A DNA stretch of 64,000 nucleotides from an uncultured bacterium (GCA_937899715.1 CALCNX010000084.1:124001-188000), one strand, 5' to 3'; numbered from the stretch's first letter, positions 53,504 to 63,528 are shown. Translations and numbers: made by a program. Notes: generated by a model from the sequence alone, not told the origin.

Positions 53504-53734
53504 ACTCGTTTTAATTGCGTGATACAATTTTCGGTTTGTGAAGAGATAACTTCAATTGATTATGTGAACGCTATTTGTACAAACAAAACTAATAAAAATA
53601 CCCGAATTTGGTATTGCACACGCACTGATAATACCAAGATGTTGCTATATTTGTGGTGATTTCCTCCAAAATGTGGATACGGAGGAATTAACGAACAACA
53701 ATTCACAAGGCACACTGATAAACTCACGGGAACC

Positions 53735-56700
53735 ATGCCGTTACACGACTTCCTATCGTCCGAAATACTCCGATCATCCATTCTGCCAAGGGCACTGAGG
53801 CACTGGTCTAAGCAGCTATATTCCATTTTGGGGGCGGCACTGGTAATGCTTTGTTTTGGCGGTGAACCTGCTTTAATCCATGCGCAGCCCGTGTTAAAAT
53901 TTTCCCATTATTCATTGGAAGAGGGCTTATCGCAAAGCACCGCATTTTGCATCCTCCAAGATAAGCGCGGCTTTGTCTGGGTCGGGACGCAAGATGGCTT
54001 GAACCGATTTGATGGCTATACCTTCACGGTCTTTCGGAGTTCTGTTCAAGCAGGGAGCATATCAGACAGCCACGTGCAAGCACTCTACGAAGACAAAAAC
54101 GGAATGCTCTGGATTGGCACGAAAAATGGTAGCTTGAGCGTGTTCGATTATACCACCGAAAAATTCACCAATTTTGGTGTCGGTCAATCACCCACTGGCA
54201 CACGCTCCGAAACACTACCAAATGCGCCGGGCACAGACATTCGTGCTATTGCCGAAGATGCGTCGGGGGCACTTTGGCTCGCCACCAACGACGGCTTGGG
54301 AAAATTTGATCGCACCTCGCATACGTTCACCGCATACAAAAATTTCGGTATTGCCAGCCAAGCAACATCTGTCAACGCTTCACCTCTTGTCAACGACCTC
54401 TATGCACTTGCTCCCGATGCAAACGGTACGCTCTGGCTGGGTACGTTTGAAGGTTTGGTCAAATTCTCTACGCAGTCAGGTGAGTCCCAGATTTTTCGCA
54501 AAGAGCTTAGCAATCACAAGGTGCGGTCACTTCTTCTAAGCAAAACCAGCAATCTGCTCTGGATAGGAACCGAAGGGGGCTTGAATCTGCTTGATAAATC
54601 GCGCCAAACCTTTCGCTCTTTTCGCCAAGAAGCACCACAGTTACAAGTCTTTAGTGCAGATAATATTCGGGCACTCTGCGAAGACCGACTAGGCAAACTC
54701 TGGGTGGGCACATACGGCGAAGGTCTCTGCCAATACGACCCCGCAACCAATACATTCACAGCACACAAAACGGACGAAACACGCAGTACGTCTATCAACA
54801 ATAATTTTGTTTTCTCCATCTGCGAAGACCGTTCCGGCGTACTCTGGGTTGGCACATTCGGTGGTGGCGTTAATAAATACGACCCTGCGCTGGCAAAATT
54901 CACAACGTTCCGGCACGTACCCAACAGCACATCTCCGCTCTCGAATAACTTTGTGTACTCTTTCCTTGAAGACCGTTCCGGCACTCTCTGGGTGGGGACA
55001 AGTAATGCTTTGAATAAACTCGTCAATCGTGAAACGGGAGCCTTTGCTTCTTATTATCCCTCGCCCGGTCCCCGCACCAGCAATCCTGTCAATGTGATTC
55101 GCGCAATCCACGAAGACCGCAAGGGAATGTTATGGCTGGCAACAGGCAATGGTTTTCTCCTCTTCAATCCCACGCAAGGCAAATTTACACGCTTTGAGCC
55201 CCCAAAAGAGAACCGTGCTCTTCCCGACACGAATAACTTTTCTCATGCTATTATTGCCGACGGCGAAGGTATGCTCTGGCTGGGAACAATGGGGGCAGGC
55301 ATCTACCGCTTTAACCCCGAAACAGGCAAATTTATTGCTCACTACACCCATGAGCCGAACAACCCACATTCTCTAGCAGATAACATTGTCTATACGCTCT
55401 TCAAAGACCGTAGTGGAAATATTTGGATAGGTACAAACGGCGGTGTAAGCCTACTCAAGCCTTCTACGCAAGAATTTATCACGTACAAACATGATCCCAT
55501 TGCTGCCAACAGTCTTAGCAACAACGTTGTTCGCTCAATTTACCAAGACCACACTGGTACAATATGGATTGGTACTACAAACGGGCTAAACCGATTGGAT
55601 ACCGACAAACAAACATTTACGGTCATTCGCCAAAAGGATGGATTGCCGAACAGCTTTATCTACGGTATTCTTGAAGATAATGGCAACAATTTGTGGTTAA
55701 GCACAAACAAAGGGCTTTCCTGCTATACACCCAACGCAAAAAACACCTCGACGGCATTTCATAATTTCGACGCTTCCGATGGTTTACAAAGCAACGAATT
55801 CAATACCGGAGCGTACTACAAAGGTGCGAGCGGGCGAATGTACTTCGGCGGGATTCGTGGTTTTAATGAATTTTTCCCGGATAGCGTACGCCGCAACGAA
55901 TACATGATGCCAGTCATTATTACAGGTCTGCGTAAACTGGACGTTCCGGTGAACCTGCCGCAGTCAATTTCGATTATGAAAGAGATTGAAATTCCGGCAC
56001 AGGACAACGTGATTTCCTTCGAGTTCACGGCACTCAACTTCACGCTCCCGGAAAAGAATGTCTATGCCTACAAGCTGGAAGGCTTCAACGACAACTGGCA
56101 ATACTGCGGCACTCGGCGTGAAGCTACTTACACCAATCTCAGCGGCGGCACGTACACGTTTCGCGTTAAAGCAGCCAATAACGATGGCGTATGGAACGAA
56201 GATGGCGCTGCCCTGCGCGTCATTATTCTCCCACAATGGTATTTTCGCTGGTGGGCTATTCTACTGTGGGTGGGCATAGCGGGTGCGGGTGCATTTGGAA
56301 TTTACAAATCGCGCGTCCAAGCAATTGAGGAACGCAACCGCATCCTCCAAAAAACAGTGGATGAGCGCACGCAAGAAGTACAGCGCCAAATCACCATTCT
56401 GAACGAACTCGCCCAAGAAATTGAACTGGCAAACACTGAACTTCAAGACCGCAATAGCCAAGTAGAAAGCAGGAACGTTCAGTTTGCGGAGATGAATCAG
56501 CAATTGAACGAAAAAAATCAACTGCTCGACCAAACACTCGAAGAACTACATTCGCTCAATCAAGAGTTGGAATCACGCATCCAAGAGCGCACCACCGAAC
56601 TAAAACAAGCAAAAGAAGCGCTGGAAAAATCCTTGGCGCAAGAGCAAGAAATAAATACGCTCCGCGCACGACTTATCGCCTCAATTTCGCACGAGTTCCG

Positions 56701-57361
56701 CACTCCTATTACTGTCATTCAGTCCTCGTGCGGTATCTTACAGCGCTACATTGACAAGATGAGCAATGAACAGCGCCACAAGCAGTTTAGCCACATTGAG
56801 GAGTGTTCTAAACGTCTGGTGAACATTCTTGATGCCGTTATCACCATGAGCACCATTGAGAACCGCCAACTGCGCCTCATGCCAGCCGATGTAGTAAAGC
56901 GTACGGAAGAACTAGTGCGCGATTTCAACTTCACGCAGACTCAAGAATTTGGCGACGACGCGCATCTTATCACCTTCACGTCGGACGTGGATATGTCCGT
57001 GATGAACATTGATGAAGAATCGCTCAGGCAGGTGCTTTCCAATCTCTTATCCAATGCAGTGAAATTCTCTACGCCACGCACCAACATCGAAGTTATTTTC
57101 CTACAAAAAGCGGAGACCGTGATGTGGAGCATAAAAGACCAAGGCATGGGCATTGACGACGAGGATATGCCACACATCTTCGATCTTTTTTATCGCTCCG
57201 AAAAAACGGAATCCAGCACCATTCAGGGCGTGGGGCTTGGCTTGTCTATTGTGAGCAAGCTCGTCGAAATTATGCGCGGCGAGGTGTGGTTCGAGACAGA
57301 AGTCGGCAAAGGCACGACGTTCTTTGTGGAAATCCCCATTTTGCAGCGCGGCACACGATAA
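53735..57361 (+). CDS. Propeller-type membrane histidine kinase (Reg_prop, Y_Y_Y, HisKA, HATPase)
   Basis: A 1208-aa sensor. After an N-terminal signal/anchor (about 27-50) come about 13 two-component-regulator propeller repeats of the GxLWIGTxxGLxxFD type (about 65-690), then a Y_Y_Y domain (about 745-830), one transmembrane helix (about 838-858, AILLWVGIAGAGAFGIY), and a long coiled coil (about 860-975). HisKA follows (His986 in SISHEFRTPITVIQ), then HATPase_c (SNLLSNAVKF, DQGMGI, GVGLGLSIV). Unlike Bacteroides hybrid systems it ends after the kinase, with no receiver and no AraC domain, so it needs a separate response regulator. A TATATTTG element at 53647-53654 may be its -7 box. Confidence 0.92.
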   Translation: MPLHDFLSSEILRSSILPRALRHWSKQLYSILGAALVMLCFGGEPALIHAQPVLKFSHYSLEEGLSQSTAFCILQDKRGFVWVGTQDGLNRFDGYTFTVFRSSVQAGSISDSHVQALYEDKNGMLWIGTKNGSLSVFDYTTEKFTNFGVGQSPTGTRSETLPNAPGTDIRAIAEDASGALWLATNDGLGKFDRTSHTFTAYKNFGIASQATSVNASPLVNDLYALAPDANGTLWLGTFEGLVKFSTQSGESQIFRKELSNHKVRSLLLSKTSNLLWIGTEGGLNLLDKSRQTFRSFRQEAPQLQVFSADNIRALCEDRLGKLWVGTYGEGLCQYDPATNTFTAHKTDETRSTSINNNFVFSICEDRSGVLWVGTFGGGVNKYDPALAKFTTFRHVPNSTSPLSNNFVYSFLEDRSGTLWVGTSNALNKLVNRETGAFASYYPSPGPRTSNPVNVIRAIHEDRKGMLWLATGNGFLLFNPTQGKFTRFEPPKENRALPDTNNFSHAIIADGEGMLWLGTMGAGIYRFNPETGKFIAHYTHEPNNPHSLADNIVYTLFKDRSGNIWIGTNGGVSLLKPSTQEFITYKHDPIAANSLSNNVVRSIYQDHTGTIWIGTTNGLNRLDTDKQTFTVIRQKDGLPNSFIYGILEDNGNNLWLSTNKGLSCYTPNAKNTSTAFHNFDASDGLQSNEFNTGAYYKGASGRMYFGGIRGFNEFFPDSVRRNEYMMPVIITGLRKLDVPVNLPQSISIMKEIEIPAQDNVISFEFTALNFTLPEKNVYAYKLEGFNDNWQYCGTRREATYTNLSGGTYTFRVKAANNDGVWNEDGAALRVIILPQWYFRWWAILLWVGIAGAGAFGIYKSRVQAIEERNRILQKTVDERTQEVQRQITILNELAQEIELANTELQDRNSQVESRNVQFAEMNQQLNEKNQLLDQTLEELHSLNQELESRIQERTTELKQAKEALEKSLAQEQEINTLRARLIASISHEFRTPITVIQSSCGILQRYIDKMSNEQRHKQFSHIEECSKRLVNILDAVITMSTIENRQLRLMPADVVKRTEELVRDFNFTQTQEFGDDAHLITFTSDVDMSVMNIDEESLRQVLSNLLSNAVKFSTPRTNIEVIFLQKAETVMWSIKDQGMGIDDEDMPHIFDLFYRSEKTESSTIQGVGLGLSIVSKLVEIMRGEVWFETEVGKGTTFFVEIPILQRGTR

Positions 57362-57382
57362 GATGGGCGTTATCGGAATATT

Positions 57383-57428
57383 GCTCAAAAAAAATTTGCC
57401 GCCCCGACTCTTCTGAAACAGGGCGGCA
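57383..57428 (-). terminator. Terminator behind the 3-hydroxyacyl-CoA dehydrogenase gene
   Basis: 8-bp GC-rich stem TGCCGCCC (57397-57404) with GGGCGGCA (57421-57428), followed on the minus strand by AAATTTTTTTT. It lies 27 bases beyond the stop and between two convergent genes. Confidence 0.8.
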
Positions 57429-57455
57429 TAGCAAAATCACGATTCTCTTTGTGTT

Positions 57456-58316
57456 TTAGTACGTGTAAAAGCCACGTCCCGCTTTTTTACCCAAGTAGCC
57501 CGCAGCAACCATTTTCCTGAGAAGCGGGCACGGGCGATATTTAGTATCGCCAAAGCCATTGTGCAGCACTTCCATAATCGCCAGACACGTGTCCAAGCCG
57601 ATAAAATCAGCAAGTGTCAGTGGTCCCATCGGATGATTCATACCGAGTTTCATCACTGTGTCAATATCTTCCACACTGGCAATATTTTCCATCACGCAGT
57701 AAACCGCTTCGTTTATCATCGGCATCAAAATCCGATTTGAAATGAAGCCCGGATAATCCTGCACATTCACGGTCGTTTTGCCAACTTTTTGTGCAAGTTT
57801 TTCCGTGAGAGCGAAGACTTCCTCCGTCGTAGCCAGCCCGCGAATAATTTCGCAGAGCTTCATCAAGGGCACGGGATTAAAAAAGTGCATCCCGATAACA
57901 TTGCTCGGACGCTTGGTGTAAGCGGCTATTTCGGTAATCGAAATGGAAGATGTGTTCGTTGCCATAATCACGTGCGGGGCACAATTTTCATCCATCGTGC
58001 GGAAAATCGCGCTTTTAAGTTGCTGATTTTCCGTTGCCGCCTCCACGACGAAATCAGCAGATTTACAGGCTTCTCCCAGATTGGTCGCAGTTTTGAGGTT
58101 TGCTAGCGTTGCCGTTTTTTCGTCCGCGCTGAGGGTGCCTTTTTTTACTTGACGGTCAAGATTGCCGCTAATGGTTTGCAGAGCGCGGTCGAGAAATTCC
58201 TGCTTCACGTCCACCATCGTTGTAGAATAGCCATTTTGCGCAAAAGTGTGCGCAATACCGTTGCCCATCGTGCCTGCGCCAACGACGACTACATTTTTAA
58301 TATCTTCGAGAATCAT
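57456..58316 (-). CDS. 3-hydroxybutyryl-CoA (3-hydroxyacyl-CoA) dehydrogenase
   Basis: A 286-aa NAD-dependent enzyme interconverting 3-hydroxyacyl-CoA and 3-ketoacyl-CoA. The Rossmann motif VVVVGAGTMGNGIAHTF, the catalytic His in GMHFFNPVPLMKL, Glu in CEIIRG, and the C-terminal domain (GFISNRILMPMINEAVY, GMNHPMGPLTLADFIGLD) match the short Hbd/PaaH type. I start at ATG 58316; a GTG nine bases upstream is also in frame. No beta-oxidation partners are adjacent. It is 64 bases downstream of the heptose kinase gene. Confidence 0.93.
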   Translation of the reverse strand: MILEDIKNVVVVGAGTMGNGIAHTFAQNGYSTTMVDVKQEFLDRALQTISGNLDRQVKKGTLSADEKTATLANLKTATNLGEACKSADFVVEAATENQQLKSAIFRTMDENCAPHVIMATNTSSISITEIAAYTKRPSNVIGMHFFNPVPLMKLCEIIRGLATTEEVFALTEKLAQKVGKTTVNVQDYPGFISNRILMPMINEAVYCVMENIASVEDIDTVMKLGMNHPMGPLTLADFIGLDTCLAIMEVLHNGFGDTKYRPCPLLRKMVAAGYLGKKAGRGFYTY

Positions 58317-58380
58317 ATTGAACACTGTGAAAAATGATGAAAATAATGATGAATAATTATTGCTCGTCCCAAAAGTGTCT

Positions 58381-59367
58381 CTACTCGCGTACCGCTTCCA
58401 AAAGCCGCTCCGGTGTGATTGCTACGATTCCCGGCTCTTCGCAGACCGCACCTGCAGCATAGTTTGCCAACGCAGAAGCCTCGACAATACTTGCTCCGGC
58501 TGCTACCATCGCTGACAGTGTCGCAATGGTCGTATCTCCAGCACCAGACACATCCGCCACGTGGCGAGCTTTGGTGTTGACGCTTGAAACTGCTCCGCTT
58601 TTTTCAAAGAGCATCATCCCCCTTGCACCGAGCGTGATGAGAACATTCTCGCACTGCAAGCGCTCCAGCAGGTTTTGTCCTGCTTTGAGTACATCGGCAT
58701 CGCTCAGAAGGGCAACACCAAGCGCATCTTGAGTTTCTTTTTTATTAGGCTTAAAGAGTGTCACGAAGCGGTATTCAAAGAAATTAGCGAGTTTGGGGTC
58801 AACAAAGACAGGAATAGAGCGTTCACGAGCAAACGCAATGACATTTTGCAAAAGGAATGGCGTAATGACACCTTTGTTGTAATCCTCCAAGATGATGCCG
58901 GACAAGTTCTCGCCGGAAAACTCCAAAGCGCCCAACAGCCGCTCCGCCACTGCATTTTCAATGGGTGTTTTCATTTCGCGGTCGAGGCGTGTTATATGTT
59001 GATTATTGCCCAAAACGCGCGTTTTGACGGTTGTGGGGCGGGCTGTATCAGCAATGATACCGCCCGTATTCATGCCGGAGGCACGAAGCAAGTCCAGTAC
59101 GGTGTTTCCCGAAGAATCTTCACCGATAAGCCCCAGCATAAACGGCTCTGCACCAAGTGATTGTAAATTAGCCGCTACGTTCGATGCCCCTCCCAGATGT
59201 GCCGATTCCCGCTCAATATCGACGACTGGCACGGGTGCTTCCGGCGAAATACGCTGCACCGAACCCCAGAAGTATCGGTCGAGCATGATGTCGCCAATAA
59301 CAGCGACGCGCTTTCCGGCGACTTGGTCAAGCAGTGTGGCGGTGCGGTGTTCGGATATAGTGTGCAT
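58381..59367 (-). CDS. hldA: D-glycero-beta-D-manno-heptose-7-phosphate kinase (PfkB family)
   Basis: A 328-aa PfkB kinase phosphorylating heptose-7-phosphate at C1 on the way to ADP-heptose for lipopolysaccharide core. Motifs: IGDIMLDRYFWGSVQRISPE (HldE/RfaE-domain I hallmark), GGASNVAANLQSLGA, and the PfkB signature DVSGAGDTTIATL with the catalytic Asp. It is the kinase half only; the nucleotidyltransferase half of HldE is absent, so a separate hldC-type gene must exist elsewhere. Confidence 0.92.
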   Translation of the reverse strand: MHTISEHRTATLLDQVAGKRVAVIGDIMLDRYFWGSVQRISPEAPVPVVDIERESAHLGGASNVAANLQSLGAEPFMLGLIGEDSSGNTVLDLLRASGMNTGGIIADTARPTTVKTRVLGNNQHITRLDREMKTPIENAVAERLLGALEFSGENLSGIILEDYNKGVITPFLLQNVIAFARERSIPVFVDPKLANFFEYRFVTLFKPNKKETQDALGVALLSDADVLKAGQNLLERLQCENVLITLGARGMMLFEKSGAVSSVNTKARHVADVSGAGDTTIATLSAMVAAGASIVEASALANYAAGAVCEEPGIVAITPERLLEAVRE

Positions 59368-59689
59368 AAAGGCTCTTTACGTCAGAAAACAGTCAATAAA
59401 ACCCACAAATTACATCGGAAAAGTGGTTTGGGAAAGATATTGGCAAAAAAATTTCTCCTTACGCGGAGCCGCTACGATACCCGTTGTATTGTCTTCATCG
59501 AAAATTTCTTGCTTTACCTGCCGAGATGCTTTGAACTAAGCGTTTTCTTATGTATTTTCTCCTCCTTAGAGAGATGATGTGCTTCGGCAAGTATCACGCC
59601 CCCGCAAATCCATTCTTTTCCATCTTTTTCATTCACTTTGTGCAGCTTTTCTCCGCGGATATGGTTGCACATTTGCAAGGAGTTGTAGT
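59368..59689. other. Divergent intergenic region, hldA / TonB-dependent receptor
   Basis: A 322-base spacer. It carries the AAGGAG ribosome-binding site of the receptor gene (59677-59682). No TAnnTTTG promoter, riboswitch or repeat was recognised. The receptor frame is open back to 59579, but that part has no signal-peptide or family character. Confidence 0.5.
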
Positions 59690-62572
59690 ATGAACTTTTT
59701 GTTCCCCCATCGCATTGGCAGGCACGTACACATTGCCGCCCTTGCACTCTTCGTCCTTCTTTTTTCCGTTTCTGCCTTTGCACAAAAAGCAACCGTGAGC
59801 GGAAAAATTGCCGATAAAAAAAGTAAAGACGGTCTTGCAGCCCGAATCAGCGTCCCGTCAGCAAAGACAGGCGCTGTATCGAAAGCTGACGGAACCTATT
59901 CGTTATCGCTTCCTGTCGGTACGCACCAACTCATCGTAACCTTCCCGCTCTACAAAACAATAAAAAAGACCGTTACTGTGCAAGTGGGCGATAACCAAAC
60001 ACTGGATATTGCGATGGAGGAAGATTTGGTTGGCTTGAGTGAAATTGTTGTTTTGGGAACACGCCGTTCTGAGCGCACTGTCACAGAATCTCCCGTGCCA
60101 ATCGACGTAATCCAAGCCTCGGAGATGCGCCAAACCGGTGTGACCGAGACCAATCAATTACTACAACTCAGCGTTCCCTCGTTCAACTTTCCGCGCCCTT
60201 CTATTGCTGACGGCTCCGACCACATTCGTCCCGCCACCATGCGCGGCTTAGGTCCCGACCAAGTATTGGTGCTGGTTAATGGCAAACGTCGTCACGTCTC
60301 TTCTCTTGTCAATGTTAATGGCACAATTGGTCGTGGTTCGGCGGGCGTAGATTTGAACGCACTTCCGGCGAACGCCATTGAACGTATTGAAGTCTTGCGC
60401 GACGGTGCGGCTGCGCAGTACGGCTCGGATGCTATCGCGGGAGTAATCAACATTATTTTGCGTAACGATAATCGTCTGACTGGTGCTGTGACTGTAGGGC
60501 AAAACATGACGGGCTTCAACGGCGGCACAGTGGACGGGCGTGTGATTGACCTAGCACTTGATTACGGCCTTGCACTGCCGAACGCAGGATTTGTACATCT
60601 GTCGGGAATGTTCCGCGATAGAGGCTTCTCAAATCGTTCCGGTGGTGACCCGCGTGCGCAGTACACCGCAGCGCAACTTGCTGCCGACCCGACACGTCGC
60701 AATCCGGATACGGCAAATCCAGCCACCTTCCCACGCAAATTTCGCTTAGGTGATGCTGCGGCACAGGATGGCGGTATATTTTTGAACGCTAGTCTTCCTA
60801 TTAACGAGAATGTCAACCTATACGCTTTCGGCGGCTACACCTATCGCAATGGTGAATCTGCCGCAAACTTCCGCCCACCTAATAATGCAAACAATCTTCC
60901 CGATGTCTATCCCGAAGGATTTTTGCCGTTGATTGGCAGTACGATTAACGATGCTTCCTTTGCAATTGGCTCCAAAGGCGACCTTGGCGGCTGGACATAC
61001 GACCTGAGTAATACCTACGGGCAAAACGGCTTCAACTTCTCTGTTCGCAACACGCTCAATGCTTCACTAGGCAAAGACAGCCCAAAGAATTTTGATGCCG
61101 GAACGCTTTTTTATCGCCAAAACTCCGTGAATCTTGATTTTGCGAAAGGGTTCGATATTGGCTTATCTGCGCCTCTGAGCATTGCTTTTGGTGGTGAGTT
61201 CCGCCTTGAATCATACCGCATCACTGCCGGACAGCCCGAATCATGGTGGAGCCAACCGAATAACGTTGGTGCACAAGGGATGTTTCCGAATCGTCAGCCT
61301 AACGTCGTTCCAAATGCAGCAAATAACAACAATATCCCTGCAGCAGGTGCACAAGGATTTCCGGGTTTCCAACCAAAAGACCAAGAGAATACGAAAAATG
61401 CCGACCGCAACAATATCGCTGTTTATCTTGATGTCGAAACAAAACCTGCCGAAGCATTGACAGTAAGCGGTGCGGTGCGTTTTGAGAATTACAGCGATTT
61501 CGGTTCAGCACTGACGGGCAAATTGGCGTTGCTTATACAACCAATCAAGGAGATAGGGCTTCGTGCTTCCGGCAGCACAGGCTTCCGCGCTCCTTCATTG
61601 CAGCAGAACTATTTCTCTGCGACAGCGACCAATCTTATCAGTGGTCAACTCGTTGAGGTTGCTACGTTTCCCGTGTCCAATCCGGCTGCGATTGCTATGG
61701 GATCAGTACCTCTCAAGCCTGAAAATTCCGTACACTTTTCAGGCGGTATTACCTTAGAGCCGATTGAAAACTTGGTTTTGACGGCGGACTATTACAATAT
61801 ACAAATCCGTGACCGTATCTTGCTTACGGGTAATTTTACCGATGCCAGTGTGGGAGCGCTCCTTGTAAGCAAAGGTATCACAGGTGTTTCAGGCGGACGC
61901 TATTTCACCAACGCGGCAGATACACGCACAACGGGCTTGGATATTACGGCGCGCTACGCTATCAATCTTGAGTCTGCCGGTAGAATTCGCCTTACTTTTG
62001 GCATGAACTTTACACGCAATGAAATCCTCAACGACCCGGCATCGAAAACACCGGAAGCATTGAAAAACTTTAGCGCCACGCTCTTCGACCGCGTGGAACG
62101 TACTCGTCTTGAATATGGTCAGCCAAGCGGCAATGCGAATTTGTCCATTAACTACGATTTGAAATCCTTGAACAATTTTGCGGTTATGCTGCGTTTTGCT
62201 CGCTTTGGCGAAATGCGCACTGCGGATGCCGTACTGGCAACCGACACTGGTGCTGTCGCCACACGCCGCCCGGCAGTTCCTGTTTTTGACCAAACGTACT
62301 CCGCAAAAATTCTGACCGACCTTGATATTTCCATGGATATTGTTCCGGGAGTACGCATTGCTGTTGGCTCAAACAATTTATTTGATGTCTATCCCGACCC
62401 ACTCATTGTTCAATGGCAGGTTCGCAACCCGCTTGTGCCCGTACTTGCAAACGGCACTATTAACTACGTTAATCGCACTTCCACAGCAGGTTCGGTTCTT
62501 CCGTACTCAGGGCAAACACCGTTTGGCTTCAACGGGCGATATGTCTATGCGCGAGTAGCGGTCAATTTCTAA
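59690..62572 (+). CDS. TonB-dependent outer-membrane receptor
   Basis: A 960-aa outer-membrane transporter. It has a signal peptide (to about residue 32, SAFAQ), a carboxypeptidase-regulatory-like domain (about 35-112, TVSGKIADKKSKDGLAARI), a plug with ATMRGLGPDQVLVLVNGKRR and LPANAIERIEVLRDGAAAQY, a 22-strand barrel, and the C-terminal aromatic end VYARVAVNF. It is a single receptor without a SusD partner, so siderophore, cobalamin or metal uptake is likelier than glycan uptake. The ATG at 59690 is fixed by AAGGAG seven bases upstream. Own terminator behind. Confidence 0.95.
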   Translation: MNFLFPHRIGRHVHIAALALFVLLFSVSAFAQKATVSGKIADKKSKDGLAARISVPSAKTGAVSKADGTYSLSLPVGTHQLIVTFPLYKTIKKTVTVQVGDNQTLDIAMEEDLVGLSEIVVLGTRRSERTVTESPVPIDVIQASEMRQTGVTETNQLLQLSVPSFNFPRPSIADGSDHIRPATMRGLGPDQVLVLVNGKRRHVSSLVNVNGTIGRGSAGVDLNALPANAIERIEVLRDGAAAQYGSDAIAGVINIILRNDNRLTGAVTVGQNMTGFNGGTVDGRVIDLALDYGLALPNAGFVHLSGMFRDRGFSNRSGGDPRAQYTAAQLAADPTRRNPDTANPATFPRKFRLGDAAAQDGGIFLNASLPINENVNLYAFGGYTYRNGESAANFRPPNNANNLPDVYPEGFLPLIGSTINDASFAIGSKGDLGGWTYDLSNTYGQNGFNFSVRNTLNASLGKDSPKNFDAGTLFYRQNSVNLDFAKGFDIGLSAPLSIAFGGEFRLESYRITAGQPESWWSQPNNVGAQGMFPNRQPNVVPNAANNNNIPAAGAQGFPGFQPKDQENTKNADRNNIAVYLDVETKPAEALTVSGAVRFENYSDFGSALTGKLALLIQPIKEIGLRASGSTGFRAPSLQQNYFSATATNLISGQLVEVATFPVSNPAAIAMGSVPLKPENSVHFSGGITLEPIENLVLTADYYNIQIRDRILLTGNFTDASVGALLVSKGITGVSGGRYFTNAADTRTTGLDITARYAINLESAGRIRLTFGMNFTRNEILNDPASKTPEALKNFSATLFDRVERTRLEYGQPSGNANLSINYDLKSLNNFAVMLRFARFGEMRTADAVLATDTGAVATRRPAVPVFDQTYSAKILTDLDISMDIVPGVRIAVGSNNLFDVYPDPLIVQWQVRNPLVPVLANGTINYVNRTSTAGSVLPYSGQTPFGFNGRYVYARVAVNF

Positions 62573-62600
62573 CGCTATTTTGCTGCTTTATTAGAACTTA

Positions 62601-62655
62601 AAAGAGCAGGCTTTGTATGGCGTATCAGATACCATATGAAGCCTGTTTTCTTTTT
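62601..62655 (+). terminator. Terminator behind the TonB-dependent receptor gene
   Basis: Imperfect stem of about 15 bp (AGCAGGCTT-TATGG against CCATA-AAGCCTGTT, 62606-62648), 10-base loop, followed by TTTTCTTTTTC. It lies about 30 bases after the receptor stop. Confidence 0.75.
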
Positions 62656-62763
62656 CTCGTGAGAACATAAAATAAAAAAATTGGCAGTGTCGAAAAGAAA
62701 TAGTATTTTAGCGTTCTGCACTCAAAAAAACTATCGTATCACTTAACGTATTGAAAAACCGTC

Positions 62764-62934
62764 ATGGCTAAAACACAAACCTTTGGCGACAAGTCCAAAA
62801 AAGCCAAGGACACGACCATTCACGTGAAAGTCGTGAAGGGCTTCCGCTCCGAAAAAGGAACAACCAAATATGTTACGCGCTTTGTAAAAGTTGCGGATGT
62901 TGCGCAAGTAGATAAAATCGACATTTCCAAGTAA
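62764..62934 (+). CDS. Small basic protein of unknown function upstream of rpmE
   Basis: A 56-aa protein starting MAKTQTFGDKSKKAKDTTIH and ending VAQVDKIDISK, rich in Lys and Thr. I do not recognise the family with certainty. It begins an apparent operon with L31 and S18 (24 and 33 bases apart), and its codon use is like the ribosomal genes. A ribosome- or RNA-associated role is plausible by context only. The sequence is clearly structured, with beta-type hydrophobic alternation in IHVKVVKGF and TRFVKVADV. Confidence 0.7.
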   Translation: MAKTQTFGDKSKKAKDTTIHVKVVKGFRSEKGTTKYVTRFVKVADVAQVDKIDISK

Positions 62935-62958
62935 CTCCCAATCGCAGAGAAAACACCC

Positions 62959-63204
62959 ATGAAAAAAGGTATTCATCCTAACTATCGTATCGTTGAAGTC
63001 GTCATGACCGACGGCACAACCTACCAAACACGTTCCTGCTTCAAAAACGACCGTATGGTGCTGGAGATTGACTCCAAATCCCACCCGTTCTATACTGGCA
63101 AGCAAGTTCTTTTGGACACCGCAGGACGTGTTGACCGCTTCAAGAAACGCTTTGAGAAGACACAAAAACTCAAAGAAACAGCGCAGCAAGAAGCAACTGC
63201 ATAA
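62959..63204 (+). CDS. rpmE: 50S ribosomal protein L31
   Basis: L31 bridges the subunits near the central protuberance. The 81-aa protein has MKKGIHPNYRIVEVVMTDGTTY, then KSHPFYTGKQVLLDTAGRVDRF. It lacks the paired Cys of zinc-binding L31, so it is the C-minus form. A basic, Gln-rich tail ends the protein. It is in an operon with the 56-aa protein and rpsR. Confidence 0.92.
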   Translation: MKKGIHPNYRIVEVVMTDGTTYQTRSCFKNDRMVLEIDSKSHPFYTGKQVLLDTAGRVDRFKKRFEKTQKLKETAQQEATA

Positions 63205-63237
63205 GAATTATTTTTCTCAATACTTATACCATTCCCC

Positions 63238-63528
63238 ATGCGCAGCAATCAGCAGCAAAACAACAACTCCAGCGCGGTATATGTCGGGGCGCGAACCAAG
63301 CGCCAAGAACCGCAACAAAAACGCAAGCGCCGCAATCCACTCAAGGACTCGCGCTACGTTGATTATCTTGACGTGAAATTCCTTGACCGTTTCATCAACG
63401 ACCAAGGTAAAATTCTTCCTCGTCGTATCACCGGCGCGAATGCTCACCAGCAGCGCCTTTTGGCAAATGCTATTAAGCACGCACGCCACCTTGCATTGAT
63501 TACCTTCGTCGAACAAGACGTTGCGTAA
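63238..63528 (+). CDS. rpsR: 30S ribosomal protein S18
   Basis: S18 binds the 30S platform with S6. The 96-aa protein has a Gln/Asn/Lys-rich N-terminal extension (about 30 residues). The family core follows: DYLDVKFLDRFINDQGKILP, RRITGANAHQQRLLANAIKH and ARHLALITFV. Pairing with rpmE is unusual, as rpsF and rplI are the common neighbours. A terminator follows immediately. Confidence 0.95.
   Translation: MRSNQQQNNNSSAVYVGARTKRQEPQQKRKRRNPLKDSRYVDYLDVKFLDRFINDQGKILPRRITGANAHQQRLLANAIKHARHLALITFVEQDVA

Noticed and set aside
53581..53600. CAAAACTA (minus-strand TAGTTTTG) as a promoter of the carotenoid desaturase gene
   Set aside because: The -7 element fits, but no TTTG lies 19-21 bases upstream on that strand.
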